From: Mediterranea massiliensis
Lineage (GTDB): Bacteria; Bacteroidota; Bacteroidia; Bacteroidales; Bacteroidaceae
Reading direction: 5' to 3'
NCBI GenBank assembly: GCA_015060685.1
Contig: SUXZ01000001.1
Span: 248,001 to 312,000 of the forward strand
Length of the DNA: 64,000 nt
The notes below the pieces were generated by a model, which did not search any database, was not told the origin of the DNA, and saw only the letters and a program-made list of their open reading frames with translations. This document shows, in pieces, positions 23,164-32,089 of the stretch (the stretch's first letter is position 1; each line of letters starts with the position of its first letter). Both the position numbers and the translations under genes were made by a program.

Positions 23164-23200
23164 AAAAGCGCCAACACCGTGTTAGATGTCAGCGCTTTTT
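23164..23200 (-). terminator. Terminator of the eda gene
   Basis: AAAAGCGC and GCGCTTTT form an 8-bp outer stem with further partial pairing (AACACCG..TGTT) inside. It lies about 28 nt downstream of the eda stop on the minus strand. Confidence 0.6.
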
Positions 23201-23227
23201 AATAGAATTGAATATATAACCCTTTAA

Positions 23228-23896
23228 TTACTTTCTTGCTTCGGCAATGTAGGCAAGTGCTTCGCGACACTTATCGGTTACATATGCCCAGTCTTCGGCT
23301 TTTACCTTATCGCCAGGGAAGAGCTTCGAGCCCATACCTACACAGAAAACGCCTGCCTTAATCCATGAAGTAAGGTTTTCTTGAGTAGGCTCTACACCGC
23401 CTGTTACCATCAGTTTCGACCATGGCATGGGTGCCATCAACCCTTTTACCAACTTAGGACCGAGCACGTCGCCTGGGAAAATCTTGCACAAATCGCATCC
23501 CACTTCTTGTGCGGCACCCACTTCGGATACACTACCGCAACCGGGAGTATAAGCCACCAAACGGCGGTTGCAAATCTTGGCTATTTCAGGATTGAACAAG
23601 GGACCTACTACGAAACAAGCACCCAACTGCAAGTAGAGGGCAGCTGTAGCCGGATCGACTACCGAGCCTACACCCATTGCCATTTCAGGGCACTCTGTTG
23701 CGGCATATTTCACTACTTCGGCAAACACTTCGTGAGCAAAGTCGCCACGATTTGTAAATTCGAAGGCTCTTACTCCGCCGTCGTAACAAGCTTTAACAAC
23801 TTTCTTTGCCACTTCGGCATCTTTATGATAGAATACGGGCACCATACCGGTTGTACCCATCTTATTCAGTACAGCAATCTTATCAAACTTTGCCAT
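23228..23896 (-). CDS. eda: KDPG / 4-hydroxy-2-oxoglutarate aldolase
   Basis: A 222-aa class I aldolase that splits 2-keto-3-deoxy-6-phosphogluconate into pyruvate and glyceraldehyde 3-phosphate in the cytoplasm. It has the family segments [15 protein letters not shown] with the catalytic Glu, [15 protein letters not shown], and the Schiff-base lysine K138 in [10 protein letters not shown], followed by [10 protein letters not shown]. It lies 97 nt downstream of kdgK on the same strand; together they are the last two steps of hexuronate breakdown. Upstream steps (uxaA) are across the divergent promoter. Confidence 0.93.
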   Translation of the reverse strand: MAKFDKIAVLNKMGTTGMVPVFYHKDAEVAKKVVKACYDGGVRAFEFTNRGDFAHEVFAEVVKYAATECPEMAMGVGSVVDPATAALYLQLGACFVVGPLFNPEIAKICNRRLVAYTPGCGSVSEVGAAQEVGCDLCKIFPGDVLGPKLVKGLMAPMPWSKLMVTGGVEPTQENLTSWIKAGVFCVGMGSKLFPGDKVKAEDWAYVTDKCREALAYIAEARK

Positions 23897-23993
23897 ATCT
23901 AAGCTTTTAATTTTTACTATTCCTTGATTGTTAAAAATCTAAAGAGGTTTTGAACGACCGAAGGAAGTTAATTTTAACCTTTTAATTTTTTAT

Positions 23994-25019
23994 TTATCTC
24001 TGTACACGACCGTTAGCATTACCGCCGGCAAGGCTCTCTACCTCTTCGATAGAAACGAGGTTGAAGTCGCCGTTGATAGTGTGCTTCAATGCCGAAGCTG
24101 CTACGGCAAATTCCAATGCATCGCCTTGGTTGTCCTTAGTAAGCAATCCGTGGATGATACCGCCCGAGAACGAGTCGCCACCACCTACGCGGTCGATAAT
24201 CGGATTGATGTCGTAACGCTTTGATTCATAAAACTCTTCGCCGTTGTAAATCATTGCTTTCCAGCCATTGTGAGTAGCCGAGAATGATTCGCGCAAGGTA
24301 GAGATGACATACTTGAATCCAAACTCCTTGGCCATGGCCTTGAAGATGCCCTTGTAGCCTTCGGCATTTGTTTCGCCACCTTCTACGTCGGCATCGGGCT
24401 TAAAGCCTAAGCAAAGCTCTGCATCCTCTTCGTTGCCGATACATACATCAACATATTGCATCAATGGGCGCATGATAGATTGTGCCTTTTCCTTTGTCCA
24501 CAACTTTTTGCGGAAGTTCAAATCCACAGAAACGGTCACACCGTGGCGTTTGGCTGCTTCGCAAGCCAAGCGGGTAAGTTCGGCTGCCTTGTCCGAAATG
24601 GCAGGTGTGATACCCGACCAGTGGAACCAATCGGCACCTTCCATGATGGCATCGAAGTCGAAATCTGCTGCATCGGCCTCTGCAATAGCCGAGTGAGCGC
24701 GGTCGTAAATCACCTTGCTTGGACGCATGGAAGCACCTGTTTCCAAGTAGTAGATACCTACTCTGTCGCCTCCGCGAGCAATGAATTGTGTGTTTACACC
24801 ATATTTACGAAGTGCATTCACAGCCGACTGGCCGATTTCATGCTTGGGCAATTTCGTTACAAAATAGGCATCGTGTCCATAGTTGGCACAACTTACGGCT
24901 ACATTGGCTTCGCCGCCACCATAAACTACGTCGAATGAATCTGATTGTACGAAACGAGTATTTCCCGGCGTTGATAATCTCAACATAATCTCGCCCAGTG
25001 TAACAACTTTCTTTCCCAT
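23994..25019 (-). CDS. kdgK: 2-dehydro-3-deoxygluconokinase (PfkB family sugar kinase)
   Basis: 341 aa. It opens with VTLGEIMLRLS and GGGEANVAV (substrate-binding glycines), then has DLNFRKKLW and the PfkB signature DRVGGGDSFSGG with the catalytic Asp near 290. It should phosphorylate 2-keto-3-deoxygluconate to KDPG for Eda, the next gene. The promoter region (25020-25246) is shared with a divergent LacI regulator and contains two palindromic operator candidates overlapping its -7 element. Assignment over other PfkB kinases rests mainly on the eda/uxaA context and on the KdgK-like length. Confidence 0.88.
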   Translation of the reverse strand: MGKKVVTLGEIMLRLSTPGNTRFVQSDSFDVVYGGGEANVAVSCANYGHDAYFVTKLPKHEIGQSAVNALRKYGVNTQFIARGGDRVGIYYLETGASMRPSKVIYDRAHSAIAEADAADFDFDAIMEGADWFHWSGITPAISDKAAELTRLACEAAKRHGVTVSVDLNFRKKLWTKEKAQSIMRPLMQYVDVCIGNEEDAELCLGFKPDADVEGGETNAEGYKGIFKAMAKEFGFKYVISTLRESFSATHNGWKAMIYNGEEFYESKRYDINPIIDRVGGGDSFSGGIIHGLLTKDNQGDALEFAVAASALKHTINGDFNLVSIEEVESLAGGNANGRVQR

Positions 25020-25116
25020 AATAAGTCTGCAAATTTTATATTAGTAAATCTTTAATTTTGTCCTTTTAAGCACTAAAACAAGCTAATTTATTTATAATTA
25101 ACTAATTAACTGTTTT

Positions 25117-25152
25117 CGTGTGCGCAAACGATGATTTTCGTGTGCGGGCACA
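25117..25152. promoter_or_regulatory. Paired operator candidates for the LacI regulator
   Basis: CGTGTGCGCAAACG (25117-25130) is a 14-bp palindrome with one mismatch, centred on a CpG as in LacI-family sites. A second related site, CGTGTGCGGGCACA, lies at 25139-25152. They are 22 nt apart, about two helical turns. The second site touches the kdgK -7 box, so binding should block kdgK transcription. Confidence 0.55.
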
Positions 25153-25158
25153 AAGGTA
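25151..25158 (-). promoter_or_regulatory. -7 element of the kdgK-eda promoter
   Basis: On the minus strand the sequence is TACCTTTG, an exact TAnnTTTG. The predicted start is near 25144, leaving a leader of about 125 nt that contains both operator candidates. Confidence 0.6.
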
Positions 25159-25188
25159 ATACTTTTTTTGAAATACAGAAAATTAACG

Positions 25189-25196
25189 TATATTTG
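25189..25196 (+). promoter_or_regulatory. -7 element for the LacI-uxaA-nhaC operon
   Basis: TATATTTG matches TAnnTTTG and lies 50 nt before the regulator ATG. Confidence 0.5.
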
Positions 25197-25246
25197 TGAC
25201 GAAAAAAATGATATTTTTTTGTGTCTAATCAAACGAAAGGCTGTTT

Positions 25247-26302
25247 ATGGGCGAAAGAATTAGGATAAAAGACATTGCCGAGCGTGCCAACCTCTCGGTA
25301 GGAACCGTGGATAGAGTGATTCACGGCCGTAGCGGTGTGTCCAAGAAGAGTCGGATGCGTGTGGAGGAAATCCTGAAGGAGATGAACTATCAGCCCAACA
25401 TGTATGCCAGTGCGTTGGCTTCGAACAAAAGCTACCGGTTTGCCTGCCTGTTGCCGCAACACGAAGAGGGCGAGTACTGGACAGAAGTTCAGAATGGCAT
25501 TTACGAGGCGATGGCGAATTTTGGCGACTTCAACATCAATATCAGCCTCTCTCATTACGACCCATACAACTATGCATCGTTTGTACAGGAGAGCCGGCGG
25601 TTGGTGGACGAGCAGTACGACGGCATACTGTTTGCACCCACTCTCCCAGCCTATACCAAGCCCTTTACCGATGCGTTGAAGCAGCAAGGAACACCTTATA
25701 TATATATAGACTCGAACATTGTGGAAGAGCCGGCCCTTGCCTTTTACGGTCAAAACTCTGTTCAAAGCGGCTATTTTGCAGCCAGCATTCTGATGATGTC
25801 GGGACAATCGCCGCAAGAGGTGGTTATCTTCCGAAAGAAGTACGAAGGCATCATCGGCTCTAACCAACAAGAGCGTCGAGAGGTGGGATTCAGACGATAC
25901 ATGCAAACCTACCATCCGCAATGTCAGATATTGGAACTCGACTTACATGTAATGAACGAGTCAGACGATATGGCTATGCTGAATCAGTTTTTCCAAAGCC
26001 ATCCGAATGTAAAGAACGGCATCACCTTCAACTCGAAAGCCTATATTGTGGGCGAGTTTTTGCAACGCGAAAAGATGGACTACTTCAACTTGATAGGCTA
26101 CGACTTGCTGCAACGGAATGTGGATTGTCTGAAACAGGGAGGCATACATTTCCTGATAGCACAACATCCACGCCTACAAGGATATAGCGGCATACAGTCG
26201 TTGTGCGAACACTTGATACTGAAAAAGAGTGTCAACCCCATCAACTACATGCCTATCGACCTGCTGACGAAAGAGAACATTGCATATTATAACATCAGAT
26301 AA
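25247..26302 (+). CDS. LacI-family transcriptional regulator
   Basis: 351 aa. The N-terminal helix-turn-helix reads IKDIAERANLSVGTVDRVIH, followed by the hinge helix (YQPNMYASALASNK) and a periplasmic-binding-protein-like sugar sensor domain to the C-terminus. The VDRVIHGR form is typical of the Bacteroidetes subgroup. It is divergent from kdgK-eda and leads the uxaA-nhaC operon, so it very probably controls hexuronate use; the inducer might be KDG or a related intermediate. The paired palindromes upstream are its likely binding sites. Confidence 0.9.
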   Translation: MGERIRIKDIAERANLSVGTVDRVIHGRSGVSKKSRMRVEEILKEMNYQPNMYASALASNKSYRFACLLPQHEEGEYWTEVQNGIYEAMANFGDFNINISLSHYDPYNYASFVQESRRLVDEQYDGILFAPTLPAYTKPFTDALKQQGTPYIYIDSNIVEEPALAFYGQNSVQSGYFAASILMMSGQSPQEVVIFRKKYEGIIGSNQQERREVGFRRYMQTYHPQCQILELDLHVMNESDDMAMLNQFFQSHPNVKNGITFNSKAYIVGEFLQREKMDYFNLIGYDLLQRNVDCLKQGGIHFLIAQHPRLQGYSGIQSLCEHLILKKSVNPINYMPIDLLTKENIAYYNIR

Positions 26303-26313
26303 AACCTTACAAT

Positions 26314-27807
26314 ATGAAAACTAAGTATCTAAAAATCAATGTGGCAGACAATGTTGCCGTGGCTATTGAAAACTTGCAGGCAGGAGAAGTAATCTGCCTG
26401 GACAACCAACAGATTGTATTGAACGAACCGATACCAGCCGGACATAAATTTGCCTTGAAAGATTTCCAAGCCGGCGAAGATGTCATAAAATATGGTTATC
26501 CAATCGGCCATACCAAGCATGCACAAAAGCAAGGCGACTGGATGAACGAAAACAACATCCAAACCAACTTGTCGGGCTTGTTGGAGTATGTATATCAGCC
26601 TGTCGATGCATCGCTCGACATTCCTTGTCAGTCGCTTACCTTCAAAGGTTATCGCCGTGCCAATGGCGATGTCGGCATCCGTAACGAGGTGTGGATTGTA
26701 CCTACAGTGGGTTGTGTAAACGGCATTGTAAACCAACTTTGCGAAGGCTTGAAGCGCGAAACCGGTTGCAAGGATGTGGACGATATTGTAGCCTATCCAC
26801 ACAACTATGGCTGCTCGCAATTAGGTGACGACCATGAGAATACCAAGAAGATTCTGCGCGATCTGGTGTTGCATCCAAATGCTGGTGCCGTGTTAGTGGT
26901 GGGATTGGGATGTGAAAACAACCAGCCCGATGTTTTCCGCGAACTCCTTGGTGAGTACGACACCAACCGAATCCGCTTTATGGTGACGCAACAAGTGCCT
27001 GGCGATGAATATGAAGCCGGCATGGAGATTCTGCGCGAGTTGTATGCCATTGCATCGCAAGACAAGCGCGAGGATGTGCCTCTGAACGAACTGCGTGTTG
27101 GTTTGAAGTGCGGCGGCTCCGATGGTTTCTCGGGCATCACCGCCAACCCACTATTGGGTATGTTCAGCGACTTCTTGGTGGCTCAGGGAGGTACCAGCGT
27201 GCTGACCGAAGTACCCGAAATGTTTGGTGCCGAAACCATCCTGATGAACCGTTGTCGCAACAAGGAGTTGTTCGAACAAACCGTGAAATTGATAAACGAC
27301 TTCAAACAATACTTCCTTTCGCACGGCGAGCCGGTGGGTGAAAATCCGTCGCCGGGAAACAAGGCGGGAGGCATCTCGACACTGGAAGACAAGGCACTGG
27401 GCTGTACACAGAAGTGTGGAAAGAGCTACGTGGAAGGTGTGATGAGTTATGGTGAACGCCTTCAAGTAAAGGGATTGAACCTGCTTTCGGCACCCGGAAA
27501 TGACTTGGTTGCCTCTACAGCATTGGCTTCGTGCGGTTGTCACATGGTGCTGTTCACTACCGGTCGCGGCACTCCCTTCGGCACGTTTGTTCCTACGATG
27601 AAGATCTCTACCAACTCGCAACTGGCCAAGAACAAGCCAACTTGGATAGACTTCAACGCCGGCGTGATTGTGGAAGACGAGCCGATGGAAAAGACTTGCC
27701 AACGCTTCATCGAGTATGTCATCAAGGTGGCAAGCGGTGAACTGGTAAACAACGAGAAGAAGGGATACAAAGAGATTGCCATCTTCAAGACAGGAGTAAC
27801 TTTATAA
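26314..27807 (+). CDS. uxaA: Altronate dehydratase (UxaA family)
   Basis: 497 aa. An N-terminal SAF domain (about 1-90) is followed by the large catalytic domain with GYRRANGDVGIRNEVWIV, HNYGCSQLGDD, GLGCENNQ, LKCGGSDGFSGITANPLLG and ASCGCHMVLFTTGRGTP. It removes water from D-altronate to give 2-keto-3-deoxygluconate, the substrate of the divergent KdgK. It starts 12 nt after the regulator stop. UxaC and UxaB, which make altronate from galacturonate, are not in the window. Confidence 0.92.
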   Translation: MKTKYLKINVADNVAVAIENLQAGEVICLDNQQIVLNEPIPAGHKFALKDFQAGEDVIKYGYPIGHTKHAQKQGDWMNENNIQTNLSGLLEYVYQPVDASLDIPCQSLTFKGYRRANGDVGIRNEVWIVPTVGCVNGIVNQLCEGLKRETGCKDVDDIVAYPHNYGCSQLGDDHENTKKILRDLVLHPNAGAVLVVGLGCENNQPDVFRELLGEYDTNRIRFMVTQQVPGDEYEAGMEILRELYAIASQDKREDVPLNELRVGLKCGGSDGFSGITANPLLGMFSDFLVAQGGTSVLTEVPEMFGAETILMNRCRNKELFEQTVKLINDFKQYFLSHGEPVGENPSPGNKAGGISTLEDKALGCTQKCGKSYVEGVMSYGERLQVKGLNLLSAPGNDLVASTALASCGCHMVLFTTGRGTPFGTFVPTMKISTNSQLAKNKPTWIDFNAGVIVEDEPMEKTCQRFIEYVIKVASGELVNNEKKGYKEIAIFKTGVTL

Positions 27808-27820
27808 ATTGAGAATCAGA

Positions 27821-29089
27821 ATGAAAGGATTGTTGGCCTTAAGCCCGCTATTTGTATTTCTATGTCTGTATCTGGTCGTTTCCATCTTGCTGAACGACTT
27901 CTATAAAATGCCGATAACGGTTGCGTTTCTGGCGTCGTCGTGCTATGCTATTTGCATCACCAAAGGATTGCGACTGGAAGAACGTATTCAGCAATTCTCC
28001 TTGGGTGCATCCAACAAGAACATTCTGTTGATGCTTTGGATTTTTATCCTGGCTGGTGCATTTGCACAAAGTGCCAAGGCGATGGGTGCCATCGATGCAA
28101 CGGTGAATCTCACCCTCTACATCCTACCCGACAATCTGCTGTTAGCGGGCATTTTCCTGGCTTCGTGCTTCGTTTCCATTTCGGTGGGCACCAGTGTAGG
28201 CACCATCGTTGCGCTGACACCGGTGGCCGTAGGATTGGCGCAGAAGACGGGGATAGATGTGGCCTTTATGACCGCTATAGTGGTGGGTGGCTCGTTCTTC
28301 GGCGACAACCTTTCGTTCATCTCCGATACCACCATTGCCGCCACCCGCACACAAGATTGCCAAATGCGTGATAAGTTTAAGGTGAATTTCCTTATTGTGT
28401 TGCCGGCGGCACTGATTGTGCTGGGTATCTATGTTGTGAAAGGCCTGGCTATACATGCCACACCAGATATTGGCGACATAGAATGGATAAAGATACTACC
28501 CTACCTTATTGTATTAGCCACCGCCATTGCCGGTGTTAATGTAATGGTGGTGTTGCTGCTTGGAATAGTTTCTACCGGCCTGGTTGGTGTTTGCCTGGGC
28601 ATCTCTGTATTCGACTGGGTGGGTGCCATGAGTAGCGGCATCATCGGTATGGGCGAGTTGATTATCATCACCCTGCTGGCCGGAGGCATGCTGGAATTGA
28701 TACGCTATAACGGTGGTATCGACTACATCATCCGATTACTAACCCGTCGTGTGCATGGCAAGCGGGGTGCCGAGTTCAGCATAGCGGCACTAGTAAGCAT
28801 AGCCAATCTCTGTACCGCCAACAACACCATTGCCATTATCACCGCAGGCCCCATAGCACGTGGCATTGCCATGAAGTACCATCTTGACAAGCGTCGGGTG
28901 GCCAGTCTGCTAGACACTTTCTCATGTCTGGTTCAAGGAATTATCCCCTACGGTGCACAAATGCTGATGGCGGCAGGTCTTGCATCCATCTCGCCATTGA
29001 GCATTGTAGGTAATCTGTACTATCCGTTTTGCATGGGAATTTGCGCTATTTTGGCTATTATTTTCCGTTTTCCGAAGAAATATTCCTGA
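27821..29089 (+). CDS. NhaC-family Na+/H+ antiporter-like transporter
   Basis: A 422-aa membrane protein with about eleven hydrophobic segments. It has ISVGTSVGTIVALTPVAVGLA, FFGDNLSFISDTTIAAT and a SIANLCTANNTIAI repeat region typical of the NhaC/YfcC ion transporter superfamily. I use ATG 27821 instead of the TTG at 27809, because it starts MKGLLALSP directly before the first helix and is 13 nt past the uxaA stop. Being in the uxaA operon, it may import hexuronates or balance Na+ during their uptake; the family name alone does not settle the substrate. Confidence 0.82.
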   Translation: MKGLLALSPLFVFLCLYLVVSILLNDFYKMPITVAFLASSCYAICITKGLRLEERIQQFSLGASNKNILLMLWIFILAGAFAQSAKAMGAIDATVNLTLYILPDNLLLAGIFLASCFVSISVGTSVGTIVALTPVAVGLAQKTGIDVAFMTAIVVGGSFFGDNLSFISDTTIAATRTQDCQMRDKFKVNFLIVLPAALIVLGIYVVKGLAIHATPDIGDIEWIKILPYLIVLATAIAGVNVMVVLLLGIVSTGLVGVCLGISVFDWVGAMSSGIIGMGELIIITLLAGGMLELIRYNGGIDYIIRLLTRRVHGKRGAEFSIAALVSIANLCTANNTIAIITAGPIARGIAMKYHLDKRRVASLLDTFSCLVQGIIPYGAQMLMAAGLASISPLSIVGNLYYPFCMGICAILAIIFRFPKKYS

Positions 29090-29094
29090 TTTAA

Positions 29095-29125
29095 CTTGCT
29101 GAATGAAATAAAATTAGTACCTTTG
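29095..29125 (+). promoter_or_regulatory. Promoter of rpsP
   Basis: CTTG (29095-29098), 19 nt, TACCTTTG (29118-29125); 61 nt before the rpsP ATG. Confidence 0.75.
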
Positions 29126-29186
29126 CGCCCGCTATTACGGGTTAATAGCATAAATTTTCAAATCATTAACTTAAAAATTTAATTAA

Positions 29187-29717
29187 ATGGCAACTAAAAT
29201 CAGATTGCAAAGACGCGGTCGCAAGAGCTATGCTTTCTATGCTATCGTTATTGCAGATTCAAAGGCACCACGTGATGGTCGTTTCATTGAGAAAATTGGT
29301 ACTTATAACCCAAACACCAATCCAGCCACTGTAGATTTGAACTTCGAACGTGCACTTCACTGGGTTATGGTAGGCGCACAACCAACAGACACTACTCGTA
29401 ACATCCTTTCTCGCGAAGGTGTTTACATGAAGAAACATCTTTTGGGTGGTGTTGCTAAGGGTGCATTCACCGAAGCTGACGCTGAAAAGAAGTTCGATGC
29501 TTGGAAGAACGACAAACAAAAAGGCTTGGCTGCTTTGAAGGCTAAGGAAGAAGAAGCTAAGAAGGCTGAAGCAAAGGCTCGTTTGGAAGCAGAGAAGAAG
29601 GTAAACGAAAACAAGGCTAAGGCATTGGCTGAAAAGAAGGCTGCTCTTGCAGCTGCTGCAGCTCCTGCTGAAGAAGAAGCCGAAGCTCCTGCTGAAGAAG
29701 CACCTGCCGCTGAATAA
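29187..29717 (+). CDS. rpsP: 30S ribosomal protein S16 with C-terminal extension
   Basis: Residues 1-80 are a standard S16: [39 protein letters not shown]. The rest, to residue 176, is a charged Lys/Glu helix followed by an Ala/Glu/Pro tail ([19 protein letters not shown]). This doubles the usual size of about 80-90 aa; such tails are typical of Bacteroidetes S16. It is a single gene with strong promoter and terminator signals. Confidence 0.97.
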   Translation: MATKIRLQRRGRKSYAFYAIVIADSKAPRDGRFIEKIGTYNPNTNPATVDLNFERALHWVMVGAQPTDTTRNILSREGVYMKKHLLGGVAKGAFTEADAEKKFDAWKNDKQKGLAALKAKEEEAKKAEAKARLEAEKKVNENKAKALAEKKAALAAAAAPAEEEAEAPAEEAPAAE

Positions 29718-29749
29718 TTTCAGTAAGGCAACTTGGATTAAAACAACAC

Positions 29750-29786
29750 ACTCCTTACTGACATCGGTTGGTAAGGAGTTTTTTTA
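29750..29786 (+). terminator. Terminator of rpsP
   Basis: ACTCCTTAC and GTAAGGAGT form a perfect 9-bp stem, followed by TTTTTTT. Confidence 0.85.
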
Positions 29787-29824
29787 TCCAACATAGTTAT
29801 AGATTAATTTTAAACCGTAATAAA

Positions 29825-30919
29825 ATGAAAAAGTTTGCTTATTTGTTAGCAACAGGCGCATTGATTGCAGCTTGTTCTGGAAACGGATACACTGTTACAG
29901 GTAGTATCGAAGGTGCTCAAGACGGCGAAACCGTTTACTTGAATCGCATTGAAAACAGAAAGTATGTAGCCACCGACTCGGCCACTATACAAAACGGTGT
30001 GTTTACCTTCGAAGGTACACAACCACAAACCGTATCGCGCACCATCACTTATCAATCGGCCGAAATGGTTCGCCCGATGGCATTGGATATCTTTCTGGAA
30101 AATGGCGATATCAAAGTGAAGGTCAGCGGCGACAACGTATCGGTTACCGGTACAGAAAACAACAACCTGATGCAAGCCTATCGCGATGCATCCGATGAAG
30201 TGAACAACAAAATGCGCGCACTGATGGATGAGTTGTCGGACGAAGCGCTTAGCGAAGAGGCTAAGGCCGAAAAGATTGCACAGTTGAATGCTTTGGACGA
30301 GCAATCTACCGAAATCATCTTGAATAGTGTTAAGCAAAACGGCACCAATCCTGTAGGCATCGAGTTGTTTAAAGAGGCTCACTACTACATGGGATACGAC
30401 GAGCTGGGTGAATACATTGCCCAACTGCCCGAAGCAGTAAAGAACGACGAAGCAGTAGCCCGCATCCTGAGCAACTACGAAAGAAAACAAGCCACTGCTC
30501 CGGGCATGAAATTTACCGACTTGGTGATGAACGACCCCGAAGGCAACGAGGTGAAGTTGTCTGATTATGTAGGTAAAGGCAAGTTGATTCTTATCGACTT
30601 CTGGGCAAGCTGGTGTGGCCCATGCCGCGAATCGATGCCTACCTTCATCGAACTCTACAATCAATACAAGGACAAGGGCTTCGGCATTGTGGGTGTATCG
30701 TTCGACCGCACACACGAGGCTTGGGTAGCCGGCATCGAAAAACTTGGCTTGCCTTGGCCGCAAATGTCCGACTTGAAGTACTGGCAAAGCATCGGTGCTT
30801 CTACCTACGGCATCAATAGCATCCCTGCTACCGTGTTGGTAGATGGCGAAGGAAACATCATTGCACGCGATTTGCACGGCAGCAAATTGGTAGAGAAAAT
30901 TCACGAGTTGATGAAATAA
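29825..30919 (+). CDS. TlpA-like thioredoxin lipoprotein with N-terminal DUF4369
   Basis: 364 aa. The start is at ATG 29825 (MKKFAYLLATGALIAAC, lipobox Cys17); the longer frame from 29768 would run through the rpsP terminator. An N-terminal DUF4369-type beta domain (VTGSIEGAQDGETVYLNRI) and a helical middle precede a thioredoxin fold with LIDFWASWCGPCRESMP. The redox cysteines are C264 and C267, and the cis-proline is in SIPATVLVD. It probably reduces or shuffles disulfides in periplasmic proteins. It is monocistronic, with a terminator after it. Confidence 0.9.
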   Translation: MKKFAYLLATGALIAACSGNGYTVTGSIEGAQDGETVYLNRIENRKYVATDSATIQNGVFTFEGTQPQTVSRTITYQSAEMVRPMALDIFLENGDIKVKVSGDNVSVTGTENNNLMQAYRDASDEVNNKMRALMDELSDEALSEEAKAEKIAQLNALDEQSTEIILNSVKQNGTNPVGIELFKEAHYYMGYDELGEYIAQLPEAVKNDEAVARILSNYERKQATAPGMKFTDLVMNDPEGNEVKLSDYVGKGKLILIDFWASWCGPCRESMPTFIELYNQYKDKGFGIVGVSFDRTHEAWVAGIEKLGLPWPQMSDLKYWQSIGASTYGINSIPATVLVDGEGNIIARDLHGSKLVEKIHELMK

Positions 30920-30941
30920 ACCATTTCGCTACATATACATT

Positions 30942-30971
30942 AAAACGGGCAAGGAATTGCCCGTTTTTTTT
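30942..30971 (+). terminator. Terminator of the thioredoxin lipoprotein gene
   Basis: AAAACGGGCAA and TTGCCCGTTTT form an 11-bp stem around GGAA, followed by a T run. Confidence 0.85.
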
Positions 30972-31003
30972 GTCTTTTCTAAAATTAATGCTACATTTGT
31001 GGC

Positions 31004-32068
31004 ATGATTGAACTATCGCAACACATAGAAACCCTTCTGTTGGAGAATGATTGCGTCATTGTGCCCCGTCTGGGAGGCTTTGTGGCGCACTATCAGCCAG
31101 CGACTTATGTGGAAGAAGAGCAACTCTTTCTTCCGCCTGTCCGCATCGTTGGCTTCAATCCCCAGTTGAAGATGAACGACGGTTTGCTGGTTCAATCGTT
31201 CATGTCGGTTTATGGAAACAGCTTCTCTGATGCCACCCGAATGATTGACGAAAAGGTGGACGCATTGCTCGACGCCCTACACGAAAACGGCCGTGTGCAA
31301 CTGCCGCAAATTGGCGAATTGCGTTGTTCCATCTATAATCAGATAAACTTCCAGGCCTACGACAACAAACTTACCACCCCATCGCTCTATGGATTGGGCA
31401 GCTTCCAGATAAAGCCGCTACAAGCCCTTCAAAAATCCGCTACATCCCCTGTACCGGCACCGATGAGCGTAGTGGTGAACAATACACAACCCGACGAAGA
31501 AACGCCCGTCATCAAGTTGCAAACCAATCATCGCAAATTGCGTATCGGGCCAGCATGGACAGCTGCCATGGTGGCTGTTGTAGTGATGGCGTTCCTCTAT
31601 ATCTACCCCTTCAACAAGGTAGAGACTCCTGTGAACTATACCGCCGAGCGGGCACAAATCATCCCCACGGAAACCCTTTCTTTGGAACCCGTAAGCGAGG
31701 AACAACCAGCCATTTCATTACAGGAAACCCAAACCGATAGCTTGCTTGAGCAACCCACTATCGAACCTGAGACACCGGTTGTTGAAGCAAAACCTCAACC
31801 CGTCGTAAAGGAAACACCAACCGAAAAGCCGGTTGTTACCGCCCAAACTAAGCGCTATCACGTCATCGTAGCAAGCATGGCTACCGAAGGCGAGGTGCAT
31901 AAAATGGTTGAAAAGCTACAAAAAGCAGGCCATTCTGATGCTAAACCTATTATCGGAGGGGGAAAAATGCGCGTCTGCATAGCCTCGTATGCCACCATGG
32001 ACGAGGCAAACGAAGCCGCCAAGCAACAACAATCTACCTATAATGGTGCTTGGGTACTGAAAAAATAA
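31004..32068 (+). CDS. HU-like (CCDC81-type) domain, membrane helix and SPOR domain protein
   Basis: 354 aa. Residues 1-140 form two HU/IHF-fold units of the bacterial CCDC81 type (HIETLLLENDCVIVPRLGGFVA; QLPQIGELRC). A single membrane helix sits at about 187-205 (AAMVAVVVMAFLYIYPF). A Pro/Glu/Thr-rich linker leads to a C-terminal SPOR domain (about 283-354, YHVIVASMATEGEV), which binds denuded glycan strands at division septa. The HU-like part would be cytoplasmic, so the protein could link nucleoid or another cytosolic partner to septal peptidoglycan; that is inference. The FHA protein gene follows 21 nt downstream. Confidence 0.85.
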   Translation: MIELSQHIETLLLENDCVIVPRLGGFVAHYQPATYVEEEQLFLPPVRIVGFNPQLKMNDGLLVQSFMSVYGNSFSDATRMIDEKVDALLDALHENGRVQLPQIGELRCSIYNQINFQAYDNKLTTPSLYGLGSFQIKPLQALQKSATSPVPAPMSVVVNNTQPDEETPVIKLQTNHRKLRIGPAWTAAMVAVVVMAFLYIYPFNKVETPVNYTAERAQIIPTETLSLEPVSEEQPAISLQETQTDSLLEQPTIEPETPVVEAKPQPVVKETPTEKPVVTAQTKRYHVIVASMATEGEVHKMVEKLQKAGHSDAKPIIGGGKMRVCIASYATMDEANEAAKQQQSTYNGAWVLKK

Positions 32069-32089
32069 CCCTTTCTACACACAAAAACA

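Noticed and set aside
29768..29824. An upstream start for the thioredoxin lipoprotein
   Set aside because: The extension would be translated from the rpsP terminator and would bury the lipoprotein signal.
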